Source of the DNA: CAYHKY01 sp964357355
GTDB taxonomy: Bacteria; Patescibacteriota; Microgenomatia; UBA10105
Length of the DNA: 11,525 nucleotides
Reading direction: 5' to 3'
Assembly (NCBI GenBank): GCA_964357355.1
Contig: CAYHKY010000052.1
Span: forward strand, 1 to 11,525
Part shown: piece after piece, positions 1 through 5,434 of the stretch
How the letters are laid out: the number at the start of each line of letters is the position of its first letter
Numbering within the stretch: position 1 is the stretch's first letter
Made by a program: the position numbers and the translations under genes
The notes under the pieces: generated by a model
Seen by the model: only the letters and a program-made list of their open reading frames with translations
Told to the model about the DNA's origin: nothing
Databases searched by the model: none

Positions 1-301
1 TGGTAACTATGACTTTTACTTTATCTCCTTTTTTTACTTTCATTTCCGTGACAGAAAATTTGAATTTGGAAGCGTCAACATTGAAAGTTTTTTGTCCCTC
101 CGCTGCCGCCATCTTCGCTTCAGAGGTATTTGTTGCGTCTTCTCTAAGAGGAGCACTACCTAGAGGTTCATTAGCTTCATTTAAATCAATACCTTCTGAT
201 TCAACAGCTGGTTCAGGTTTGGTACTGGTACCCTTCATCAAAAACCAGGCGCCTCCTCCAATGAGGACGACTACTACCAGAGCAATTAGAAATTTATTCA
301 T
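1..301 (-). CDS. Membrane-anchored cupredoxin-like protein, N-terminal part (cut by window edge)
   Basis: An open frame runs from ATG at 301 off the left edge with no stop, giving 100 codons. Residues 4-22 are a hydrophobic segment (FLIALVVVVLIGGGAWFLM), a signal-anchor with no lipobox cysteine. Residues 23-70 are a polar linker rich in Glu, Ala, Thr and Ser. From about residue 72 comes a beta-strand pattern (KTFNVDASKFKFSVTEM, then KVKKGDKVKVIVT) that matches the first strands of cupredoxin domains of the cytochrome oxidase subunit II/plastocyanin type. The copper ligands of such domains lie later in the fold, beyond the window, so copper binding cannot be judged. The protein would sit outside the membrane on an N-terminal anchor. 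An in-frame ATG at 310 is less likely because the promoter at 311-339 would start transcription near 304. It is separated from the next gene by 206 bp and appears to be its own transcription unit. Confidence 0.72.
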   Translation of the reverse strand, partial: MNKFLIALVVVVLIGGGAWFLMKGTSTKPEPAVESEGIDLNEANEPLGSAPLREDATNTSEAKMAAAEGQKTFNVDASKFKFSVTEMKVKKGDKVKVIVT

Positions 302-310
302 ATGAAACAT

Positions 311-339
311 TTTATATCACACCAAAATAAGTTTGTAAA
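311..339 (-). promoter_or_regulatory. Promoter of the cupredoxin-like gene
   Basis: On the minus strand a -35 TTTACA (334-339) and a -10 TATAAA (311-316) are separated by exactly 17 bp; each hexamer differs from the sigma70 consensus at one base. The predicted transcription start is near 304 and the ATG is at 301, so the mRNA would have almost no 5' leader. No Shine-Dalgarno sequence lies between them. Confidence 0.6.
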
Positions 340-357
340 CACCTCCGTATGAGTGAA

Positions 358-475
358 TTCAGTATTCTGAAAACTTGTCATTCCCGGCTTGACCGGGAAT
401 CTTTTAGTGAAGATCCTCGCTGGAGTTTATCCCGTGCTTTGACACGGGACGAGGATGACATTGGGAAATACTGAA
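358..475. repeat. Nested inverted-repeat element (MITE-like or intergenic palindromic repeat)
   Basis: A 118-bp block is bounded by perfect 9-bp inverted arms TTCAGTATT (358-366) and AATACTGAA (467-475). Subterminal TGTCAT (376-381) and ATGACA (455-460) are also inverted. Inside are two strong hairpins: ATTCCCGG/CCGGGAAT (380-387/393-400, loop CTTGA) and TCCCGTG/CACGGGA (430-436/443-449, loop CTTTGA). The second is enclosed by ATCCTCG/CGAGGAT (413-419/450-456). There is no coding frame of note. The layout fits a small non-autonomous element or a dispersed palindromic repeat. It may also end transcription from the HAD gene, although no long U tract follows either hairpin. Together with the cupredoxin promoter it accounts for most of the 302-507 spacer. 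Confidence 0.6.
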
Positions 476-507
476 CAAACCCCTTCGAATATGCTATATC
501 ATGTCAC

Positions 508-1146
508 TTATTTCAGTGCTTTTTCTACTTCTCCCAATGTCTTAAATACCCGGTCCGCCTCTCCTACATCCGCATCAGGATAATGCTGATTGGGTATGCA
601 AATGACCGGGATATTGGCACGTTTGGCTGCAGCTACACCGTTGAATGAATCTTCAATAACCACGGCTTCTGATGGCATGATCTCAAGTAATTGCACAGCT
701 TTGAGAAATACATCTGGATACGGCTTGCCTCTATCAACTTCTTCACTGGTAACTGCTTTTTCAAAAAAATCTTTCAGTTTGGGAAATTTGGTAAATACCA
801 ACCGGACATAATTCCGGTCACCGCTGGTCGCTAGAGCCAGGCGCAATCCCCTTTTTTTGAGTTTTTCAAGAAGAGGCAAGCTATCGGGAAATAACCGAAG
901 ATCAGTTTTTACCAGATCAAAATATATTTGCTGCCGTTTCCGGTACAGTTCTTCAATTGAACCCGGAAGCTCAAAAATATCTTTGTAATCCCGTAAAATG
1001 TCAATGATCCGCATACCCTCCCTGCCTGATGTAGGTTTGGCATAAATTTTACCAAACGATTCGATGAACAACCGGTTAGCCTCAAGCTGCAATGGCGTCG
1101 AGTCAACCAATAATCCGTCAAGGTCAAAAATTATTGCTTTCAGCAT
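508..1146 (-). CDS. HAD-superfamily phosphatase, beta-phosphoglucomutase-like
   Basis: This 212-residue protein has all four HAD motifs: DLDGLLVDS with nucleophile D8 and general acid D10, ATSG with S108, K141 in RGKPYPDVF, and the acidic motif VVIEDSFNG with E165 and D166. Residues about 16-85 form the helical cap of the subfamily I/beta-phosphoglucomutase group. Such enzymes hydrolyse or transfer phosphate on small sugar or nucleotide phosphates in the cytoplasm through an aspartyl-phosphate. The real substrate cannot be read from sequence. It starts 4 bp after the S51-like gene and is the last gene of the DUF59-cysS cluster. The ATG at 1146 places DLDG at the usual N-terminal position. A -10-like TAAAAT sits 6 nt before the ATG, so it may also have its own promoter. 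The family assignment is firm; the substrate is open. Confidence 0.93.
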   Translation of the reverse strand: MLKAIIFDLDGLLVDSTPLQLEANRLFIESFGKIYAKPTSGREGMRIIDILRDYKDIFELPGSIEELYRKRQQIYFDLVKTDLRLFPDSLPLLEKLKKRGLRLALATSGDRNYVRLVFTKFPKLKDFFEKAVTSEEVDRGKPYPDVFLKAVQLLEIMPSEAVVIEDSFNGVAAAKRANIPVICIPNQHYPDADVGEADRVFKTLGEVEKALK

Positions 1147-1150
1147 AAAT

Positions 1151-1966
1151 CTATTTTAATACATTTACCCCAAATACTTCACCAGCCTGATATATTTGCT
1201 CTTTTCCCGCTTTGATTACTGTCACATTACCCATTCCCATCACCTCAACCTGTTTGTTAAGAAAATCAAAATTTGCTGCGGTATTCTCATCGATGCCCAG
1301 AATAACTGTTTCACCGGGTAATAATACTTGTAACTTTTTAAACCGCTCAACTCCCATCCAACACCTCGTAGTGTCAAAATCCTCCCCTTCGTGGTTATTC
1401 CAGTGAGGAATTATAGCCAGATTGAGACCGTACATCGAAAATAAATCGAGGCCTTGGAGCCAAAAAAGATCAAGACCTGCCTTAAATATTTCGTAAACAG
1501 GCAGCGAAAATCTACCCATCGCTACAGCAGTTGCTGATCCCAAGCATAAAATAGTACCAGCTTGGTGGGCTGCTTTCATTTTCTCCAATGCCCGCGAGTC
1601 GGCAAGATGAGTAACTACATAGCTGGGACTTCCTGCGCCGGCATAAAGATAATCCTGATCATTAATCACATCGACGATATCCGGATCGTCAGTTGAATAA
1701 ATACCCACTTTTCTCCATGCGCGAATACGGGTAATTTCGGGTTTCATATTTTGCAAACCCTTTTGAAAAAATTCCTGTATTCTGGCCGGCCAGGCATGAA
1801 TTGCGTTAACTTCAAACCCGGTGGGGGTTTCGAGTATCCCAATTTTAATGGGGACAGTGTACCCAGACTTTTCCAATATTTCCTCGTGGATTTTTCTGCC
1901 GGTCGGAGACATCTCGCCTGATCCGAAAAGTATGATATTACCCGGTTTTTTTCTGGAAAAATTCAA
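1151..1966 (-). CDS. Cyanophycinase-like / peptidase S51-family protein
   Basis: This 271-residue protein resembles the class I glutamine-amidotransferase-like fold of the S51/cyanophycinase family. Landmarks are ILFGSGEMSPTG (12-23), an ETPTGFEVN segment (46-54), AGAGSPSY (109-116), a GSATA segment with S144 where the family has GTSAGA with its nucleophilic Ser, and LGIDENTA (223-230), very close to the GIDExTA signature. H188 and H192 in IIPHWNNHEG are candidate catalytic histidines. S51 enzymes cleave Asp-containing peptides or cyanophycin. The altered nucleophile-elbow context makes the activity here uncertain. The start is TTG at 1966, overlapping the cysS stop as TTGA; no other start codon lies between that stop and the essential first strand. 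The first residue would be formyl-Met despite TTG. Translation is probably coupled to cysS, and a slippery A-run just upstream is treated as a separate site. Confidence 0.72.
   Translation of the reverse strand: MNFSRKKPGNIILFGSGEMSPTGRKIHEEILEKSGYTVPIKIGILETPTGFEVNAIHAWPARIQEFFQKGLQNMKPEITRIRAWRKVGIYSTDDPDIVDVINDQDYLYAGAGSPSYVVTHLADSRALEKMKAAHQAGTILCLGSATAVAMGRFSLPVYEIFKAGLDLFWLQGLDLFSMYGLNLAIIPHWNNHEGEDFDTTRCWMGVERFKKLQVLLPGETVILGIDENTAANFDFLNKQVEVMGMGNVTVIKAGKEQIYQAGEVFGVNVLK
1153..1158 (-). promoter_or_regulatory. Possible -10 box for the HAD gene
   Basis: The minus strand reads TAAAAT, then 6 nt, then the ATG at 1146, so initiation would fall on the start codon. No convincing -35 is visible, and the site lies in the last codons of the upstream gene, so the cluster transcript alone may serve this gene. 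Confidence 0.3.
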
Positions 1967-3405
1967 GTTCCGTTTTTTTTTACGCGGGGACCGGTAGGTA
2001 AATCTTCCAAAATAAAACCCAGGTCCTCAATTTGCTTTCGAACTGAATCGGCTTTGGCAAACTCCTGCTGTTTTCGAAATTTCTCCCGAACACTAAGCAG
2101 CTCGGCGACTTCTGCCGGAACATCCGGCGCGCGCGCTTCTTCACCTGTAACGCCCACAAGTCCCAAACCCAGAATTTCATCACAAATCATGACGATATCG
2201 TATTTATCCCCCGGGGGGATATTTGATTTGATTACTTCCCAAACCACGGCGAGACCCTGCGCGGTATTCAGATCCAACCGAATGACATCCTTGAACCGTT
2301 TTCTCAGAAAGTTGACTTTGTCGAGCTTTTCATCTGAAAGTGAGGAACGCTCCCCTTGCTGCATCTGCTGCCGGATAACTCCGATTTGTTCCCGCAAAGA
2401 TTTAAGCGCAGTTTGAGCTGCAGCGAGCGCAACCCAAGTGAAATTGGCTTCCTGGCGGTAATGTGTCTGCAAAAAGAGATACCTAAGCGATAACGGATCA
2501 AATTGGTGATTAGTGACATCTTCTAGTGTGTAGTAATTACCTTTTGATTTACTCATTTTTTCTCCGTCTATGAGTAAAAAGTTGTGATGGATCCAATATT
2601 TCACAAATGGTTTGCCGGTTGAGGCTTCGCTTTGAGCAATCTCATTGGGATGATGTATCGGGATATGATCAATCCCTCCGGTATGGATATCAAATGAATC
2701 ACCCAGGTATTTCATGCTCATAGCTGAACATTCGATGTGCCAACCGGGAAATCCTAGTCCCCAAGGAGATTCCCATTCCATATCCCGCTTGATACCTGTT
2801 GGCGAAAATTTCCAGACTGCAAAATCAGTCGGATGTTTTTTTCCAGGCACTACGTCAACCCTGGCAACCGGCTTTTGACCTTCGGCGTTGATTCTTGATA
2901 ATTTACCGTAATCCGCAAATTTTGAGGTATCAAAATAAATGCCGTCAGCAATTTTGTAAACAAATCCTTTTGATTCGAGATTTTGAATGAGTTCAATTTG
3001 GTCTTTTATGTGTTCTGTTGCCCGGCAAACTATATTCGGGCGTTTTATATTGACCGCATCCATGGTTCTGAAAAATTGCTCTTCATAAAATTTGGCTACT
3101 TCCCAAGCAGTTTTTCCTTCCCTACGTGCGCCTTTCTCCAATTTATCCTCACCGGTATCGCTATCTGATACCAGATGTCCGACATCTGTTATATTCATGA
3201 CATGAGTCACATTGTAGTTCAGATATCGAAGTAATCGCACCAATACGTCATCAAATATATATTTTCGCACGTGTCCTACATGAGCATAGTCATACACTGT
3301 CGGACCGCATGCATACATCCCCACTTTCTTATCATTCAGCGGCACGAAATCCTCGATCTCCCGGGACATGGTATTGTAAAGCCTGATGGTATTTTTGGTT
3401 TGCAT
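1963..3405 (-). CDS. cysS: Cysteinyl-tRNA synthetase
   Basis: This 480-residue class I aminoacyl-tRNA synthetase charges tRNA-Cys with cysteine in the cytoplasm. The CACGPTVYD-type start is present (YACGPTVYDYAHVGH, 31-45) with the HIGH-equivalent HVGH at 42-45. The KMSKS loop is at 283-287 (DGEKMSKSKGN). The cysteine-discriminating zinc ligands are all seen: C33, C226, H251 and E255 (HHPNEIAQSEA). The length agrees with the usual 460-490. The C-terminal domain ends in a LEDLPTGPRVKK segment, where the family has a similar EDTPxGTxWR segment. The ATG lies 1 bp after the stop of the coiled-coil gene, with no Shine-Dalgarno, so translation is likely coupled. The end overlaps the TTG start of the S51-like gene. 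The identification is secure. Confidence 0.98.
   Translation of the reverse strand: MQTKNTIRLYNTMSREIEDFVPLNDKKVGMYACGPTVYDYAHVGHVRKYIFDDVLVRLLRYLNYNVTHVMNITDVGHLVSDSDTGEDKLEKGARREGKTAWEVAKFYEEQFFRTMDAVNIKRPNIVCRATEHIKDQIELIQNLESKGFVYKIADGIYFDTSKFADYGKLSRINAEGQKPVARVDVVPGKKHPTDFAVWKFSPTGIKRDMEWESPWGLGFPGWHIECSAMSMKYLGDSFDIHTGGIDHIPIHHPNEIAQSEASTGKPFVKYWIHHNFLLIDGEKMSKSKGNYYTLEDVTNHQFDPLSLRYLFLQTHYRQEANFTWVALAAAQTALKSLREQIGVIRQQMQQGERSSLSDEKLDKVNFLRKRFKDVIRLDLNTAQGLAVVWEVIKSNIPPGDKYDIVMICDEILGLGLVGVTGEEARAPDVPAEVAELLSVREKFRKQQEFAKADSVRKQIEDLGFILEDLPTGPRVKKNGT
1972..1983 (-). other. A9 run with A_AAA_AAC slippery heptamer at the cysS 3' end
   Basis: In the cysS frame the minus strand reads GTA AAA AAA AAC, so the last seven bases (1978-1972) form the A AAA AAC heptamer in the correct phase for -1 slippage. 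After a -1 shift the next codons are CGG AAC TTG AAT, which is the frame of the S51-like gene, giving a CysS-S51 fusion. No clear stimulatory hairpin or internal Shine-Dalgarno was found. Transcript slippage on the A9 run would be an alternative. Function is speculative. Confidence 0.3.
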
Positions 3406-3406
3406 A

Positions 3407-3895
3407 TTACTGAGATTTCACATTCTTTCCAACTTCACCGCCAAATTGTTTGGACTTAATACCAAATAGATTGCCTCTTTTGGCCTTCGTTGCCATTGGT
3501 TGCAATACTGCTTTGGCCTGTTTTTTTTCTTCCTCAATTTCCAGTTTCTTTTTTTCCAGTTCTTCAAGTTCCATTTGTTCCTTGGGAGTTTTGACACCCG
3601 CCGGCTCTTGGGGATTTAAAAACCTTTGAATAAGTTGCCGGGCTTGGGCAAGTTCACGTTGTTTGGCTATCTCATCCTGCCTGGCTAAGTGGTTGATATT
3701 TGCTGAAACCGGATCCTGCGCGTTTGCAGCTTTTTGCCCCGGCTGGGCGCCACCTGTACCTTTTGCAGCTGCTTCATTCGTACTTCCAGTGTCCAGTCCA
3801 GTCAAAACTCCCGGAAGTTTCGCAATATCTGTAGCAACCTGCTTACCAAGTTGACCCAATTGTTCTCCAATTCCTTTGGCAATTCCGTCTCCCAT
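3407..3895 (-). CDS. Conserved-looking hypothetical protein with coiled coil
   Basis: I do not recognise a named family. The 162-residue protein has no signal peptide or membrane segment. Residues 1-35 are Gly/Leu/Lys-rich and possibly amphipathic (GEQLGQLGKQVATDIAKLPG). Residues 36-62 are a low-complexity Ala/Gly/Gln/Thr linker. Residues 66-92 are a predicted helix rich in Gln, Arg and Ala. Residues 105-130 are a strongly charged coiled coil (MELEELEKKKLEIEEEKKQ). The tail is basic with KRGNLFGIKSKQ at 139-150. The tail and overall build resemble lineage-restricted CPR proteins, but that is an impression without a search. It lies 39 bp after the DUF59 gene and 1 bp before cysS, so it is co-transcribed with tRNA charging and Fe-S genes. 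The start at 3895 is supported by an extended -10 just upstream. Confidence 0.78.
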   Translation of the reverse strand: MGDGIAKGIGEQLGQLGKQVATDIAKLPGVLTGLDTGSTNEAAAKGTGGAQPGQKAANAQDPVSANINHLARQDEIAKQRELAQARQLIQRFLNPQEPAGVKTPKEQMELEELEKKKLEIEEEKKQAKAVLQPMATKAKRGNLFGIKSKQFGGEVGKNVKSQ

Positions 3896-3901
3896 AAGAT
3901 A

Positions 3902-3910
3902 AATATACCA
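3902..3910 (-). promoter_or_regulatory. Extended -10 promoter for the coiled-coil gene
   Basis: The minus strand reads TGG TATATT, an extended -10 (TGn plus hexamer, 5 of 6 matches), then 6 nt to the ATG at 3895. Transcription would start at the ATG itself. No -35 hexamer is convincing, which is usual for extended -10 promoters. Confidence 0.42.
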
Positions 3911-3934
3911 CAGACAATGAATATTTTATGGAGT

Positions 3935-4237
3935 TTAGACAAATCCCATCCGGATTTTGGCTTCTTCGTTCATTTTTTCCGGGCTCCAGGGTGGTTCAAA
4001 TGTGAGATCTACATCGACATCTGTAACTCCTTTTAATTCACGAAGTGCACTTTTGATTGGCTCTGACATCAGAGAAAAAAGCGGGCAGCCAATTGTCGTC
4101 AATGTCATCGTCACCGTGACTTTTCCTGAATCGTCAATTTTTACTCCGTAAATTAATCCCAAATCCACGATGGAAATCCCCAATTCCGGATCCGGGATGG
4201 TCTTGAGTTTTAAGAACATTTCCTTTTTTGTCGGCAT
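3935..4237 (-). CDS. MIP18/DUF59-family Fe-S assembly protein (SufT/PaaD-like)
   Basis: The protein is 100 residues, the normal length for a stand-alone DUF59 domain. It shows the family hallmarks in order: IPDPELGISIVDLGLIY (14-30), TTIGCPL with the conserved C51 (47-53), and the EPPWSPEKM end (81-89). Proteins of this family (SufT, PaaD, eukaryotic CIA2/MIP18) help load or mature iron-sulfur clusters on target enzymes in the cytoplasm; C51 is the residue usually implicated. No other suf gene is visible, so its client here is unknown. It is the first gene of the minus-strand cluster that includes cysS, and it is transcribed away from the plus-strand hypothetical gene. I give no symbol because SufT, PaaD and generic DUF59 members are not separable without a tree. 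Confidence 0.9.
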   Translation of the reverse strand: MPTKKEMFLKLKTIPDPELGISIVDLGLIYGVKIDDSGKVTVTMTLTTIGCPLFSLMSEPIKSALRELKGVTDVDVDLTFEPPWSPEKMNEEAKIRMGFV

Positions 4238-4239
4238 GT

Positions 4240-4268
4240 TTGAAGTATTATACGTGATCCGGTATAAT
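4240..4268 (+). promoter_or_regulatory. Plus-strand promoter of the hypothetical gene, overlapping a divergent promoter
   Basis: A -35 TTGAAG (4240-4245) and a perfect -10 TATAAT (4263-4268) are separated by 17 bp. The predicted transcription start is near 4275, about 42 nt before the ATG at 4317. The spacer contains the -10 of the opposite-strand DUF59 gene, so the two polymerases cannot occupy the site together. Confidence 0.6.
4247..4252 (-). promoter_or_regulatory. -10 box of the DUF59 gene
   Basis: The minus strand reads a perfect TATAAT, 9 nt before the ATG at 4237, predicting a 5' leader of about 3 nt. The matching -35 position is poor. Together with the plus-strand -10 it forms an inverted repeat, ATTATAC (4247-4253) and GTATAAT (4262-4268), with an 8-bp centre. 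Confidence 0.5.
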
Positions 4269-4283
4269 AGCTCTACTTTTATT

Positions 4284-4305
4284 ACAGGCGGACGCCTGTT
4301 TTTTT
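4284..4305 (+). terminator. Intrinsic terminator-like hairpin in the 5' leader of the hypothetical gene
   Basis: Stem ACAGGC (4284-4289) and GCCTGT (4294-4299) with tetraloop GGAC is followed at once by a run of seven T (4299-4305). It lies between the plus-strand promoter and the ATG at 4317, so it would stop transcripts after about 30 nt unless antiterminated. It could equally be a translation-side structure. Confidence 0.5.
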
Positions 4306-4316
4306 ATTTTCTGTTT

Positions 4317-4652
4317 ATGACAGTTGAACATCATGACGATCCCACAAGATATAGAGTCAAGGGTTGGGTATATAAACCAGATACAGATCAAGAAAAATTG
4401 TTAGTCCCTGCAGCCTATAAAGCATTGATTCGGGCATATGCTGATATTTATGAACATGCACAATTCATTGAAGATTTAGATAAGTCTTGGGTGGTCGGAC
4501 CATTTGTCAATGAAGCAACTGCGACCATATTTGAACATAAGGTTAAAAAATTGGCAGAACAGGCTTCAAGTGCTGACGTAATTAGGCCAAAACATCGTGA
4601 TCCAGCTGTTAGACATCAAGTTCATGCTAGAAAACATCAAGGCAGAAAATAA
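4317..4652 (+). CDS. Hypothetical protein with basic, His-rich tail
   Basis: This is the only plus-strand gene I accept. I do not recognise the family. It encodes 111 residues with no signal peptide or membrane segment. Residues 10-20 look like a beta strand (TRYRVKGWVYK). Residues 27-55 and 64-85 are likely helices (LLVPAAYKALIRAYADIY; ATIFEHKVKKLAEQ). Residues 90-111 are a basic tail with five histidines and many Arg/Lys, which could bind nucleic acid or metal; that is inference. The start at 4317 is chosen because upstream in-frame codons would read through the promoter and hairpin. It has no Shine-Dalgarno sequence. It sits alone between the divergent DUF59 gene and convergent recR, with its own promoter and a terminator-like leader, so it is probably controlled separately from both neighbours. 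The placement and promoter argue that it is real. Confidence 0.72.
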   Translation: MTVEHHDDPTRYRVKGWVYKPDTDQEKLLVPAAYKALIRAYADIYEHAQFIEDLDKSWVVGPFVNEATATIFEHKVKKLAEQASSADVIRPKHRDPAVRHQVHARKHQGRK

Positions 4653-4656
4653 TTTG

Positions 4657-4681
4657 CACCTCCACTTCGGGAGTGGAAGTG
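4657..4681 (-). terminator. Hairpin between the convergent hypothetical gene and recR
   Basis: On the minus strand CACTTCCACT and AGTGGAGGTG form a 10-bp stem with one G-U pair and a 5-nt loop, followed by CAAATTATTTTC, a weak U-rich tail. On the plus strand the same stem has one C-A mismatch. It lies in the 55-bp convergent spacer and most likely ends the recR transcript, perhaps both. Confidence 0.45.
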
Positions 4682-4707
4682 AAGCTGCACATCGGGTATG
4701 AATTTAT

Positions 4708-5370
4708 TTAAAACTCCCTTCTCCCCTCCAGTGCCCGGCTCAAGGTCAACTCATCCGCATATTCAAGATCTCCGCCAACCGGAAGTCCATGGGCTAACCT
4801 GGTAATCTTCAAGGTTGCAAGTTGTGGGCTTGCACTGAGTGAAGTCGAAGTGTTGTGGGTGGTGAGTCCTCTTAGTTGCTTCGTGATGTACATGGCGGTT
4901 GCTTCACCCTCCATGTTGGGATTGGTCGCTAAGATTATTTCTAAATCTGCAGCGGAACCGGATTTATAAAATTTGACGCGCTTAATCAACTCAGCAATTC
5001 TGATTTCTTCAGGGCCAATATTTTGCAACGGATTGATCGCACCGTGAAGGACATGATATACCCCATGATGTTTATCTGTGCGCTCAAGGGAAAGTATATC
5101 TATCGGTTGCTCCACCACGCAAATTATGGACTTATCCCTAGAGGGACTGGCACAAATCACGCAGGGGTCAGTTTCGCTGACATTAAAACAGACGTTGCAT
5201 TCAACCGTATTTTTTTTGAGGTTTATGAGGGCTTCGGCAAATCCTTCTAAGTAAGTTTGCGGAACATGGAGTAGATAAAAAGTCAGCCGTTGGGCGGACT
5301 TGGGTCCGATCCCGGGCAACCTTTCAAATGATTCAATCAATTTGGAAACCGGTCTGGGAAGAGATAACAT
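4708..5370 (-). CDS. recR: Recombination protein RecR (with internal insertion)
   Basis: RecR acts with RecF/RecO in loading RecA at gapped DNA. The 220-residue protein shows the helix-hairpin-helix LPGIGPKSAQRLTFYLL (18-34), the zinc finger with C58, C61, C70 and C73, the Toprim start ICVVEQPIDILSLE (83-96) with E87, the Toprim ATNPNMEGEATAMYI (148-162), and the C-terminal LAHGLPVGGDLEYADELTL (192-210). Typical RecR is about 200 residues; the excess is a 16-residue Thr/Ser/Ala-rich insertion around 170-186, between a Toprim helix and the LAHG strand. The reading frame is intact. It lies 64 bp downstream of prs, with a -10-like TAAAAT 6 nt before the ATG, so it may be transcribed alone. No recF or recO is in view. 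Confidence 0.96.
   Translation of the reverse strand: MLSLPRPVSKLIESFERLPGIGPKSAQRLTFYLLHVPQTYLEGFAEALINLKKNTVECNVCFNVSETDPCVICASPSRDKSIICVVEQPIDILSLERTDKHHGVYHVLHGAINPLQNIGPEEIRIAELIKRVKFYKSGSAADLEIILATNPNMEGEATAMYITKQLRGLTTHNTSTSLSASPQLATLKITRLAHGLPVGGDLEYADELTLSRALEGRREF
4813..4863 (-). repeat. In-frame repeat-like insertion within recR
   Basis: The DNA encoding RecR residues about 170-186 includes CACTTCGACTTCACTCAGTG on the minus strand (4833-4852). Its style recalls dispersed bacterial palindromic repeats of the CTTCGACTTCGCTCAG type. It corresponds to residues missing from ordinary RecR. No second copy lies in this window, so its repeat nature is inferred. Confidence 0.35.
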
Positions 5371-5376
5371 TGGCTC

Positions 5377-5382
5377 ATTTTA
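5377..5382 (-). promoter_or_regulatory. Possible -10 box for recR
   Basis: The minus strand reads TAAAAT, then exactly 6 nt, then the ATG at 5370. The -35 region has no clear match. It lies in the 64-bp prs-recR spacer, where a separate promoter would be reasonable. Confidence 0.38.
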
Positions 5383-5401
5383 TCACAATAACTCACCCAT
5401 T

Positions 5402-5423
5402 CCCCTTTTATTATTTTAAGGGG
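5402..5423. terminator. Inverted repeat in the prs-recR spacer
   Basis: CCCCTT (5402-5407) and AAGGGG (5418-5423) form a 6-bp stem with a 10-nt AT-rich loop. It lies 11 bp past the prs stop. There is no U tract on the minus-strand side, so it is at best a weak terminator or an RNA-stability hairpin. Confidence 0.3.
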
Positions 5424-5434
5424 AGTAGGAAATG

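Noticed and set aside
9..305. Plus-strand open frame over the left edge
   Set aside because: It is antisense to the cupredoxin-like gene, which has a signal anchor, a promoter and domain similarity; the plus-strand translation looks like a shadow.
341..346. Perfect GGAGGT on the minus strand upstream of the cupredoxin gene
   Set aside because: No usable start codon follows at normal spacing; a nearby TTG runs into TGA after two codons, and the site lies upstream of the predicted promoter.
4170..4316. Upstream extension of the plus-strand hypothetical gene
   Set aside because: The region contains the promoter, the transcription start and the hairpin, and is antisense to the DUF59 gene.
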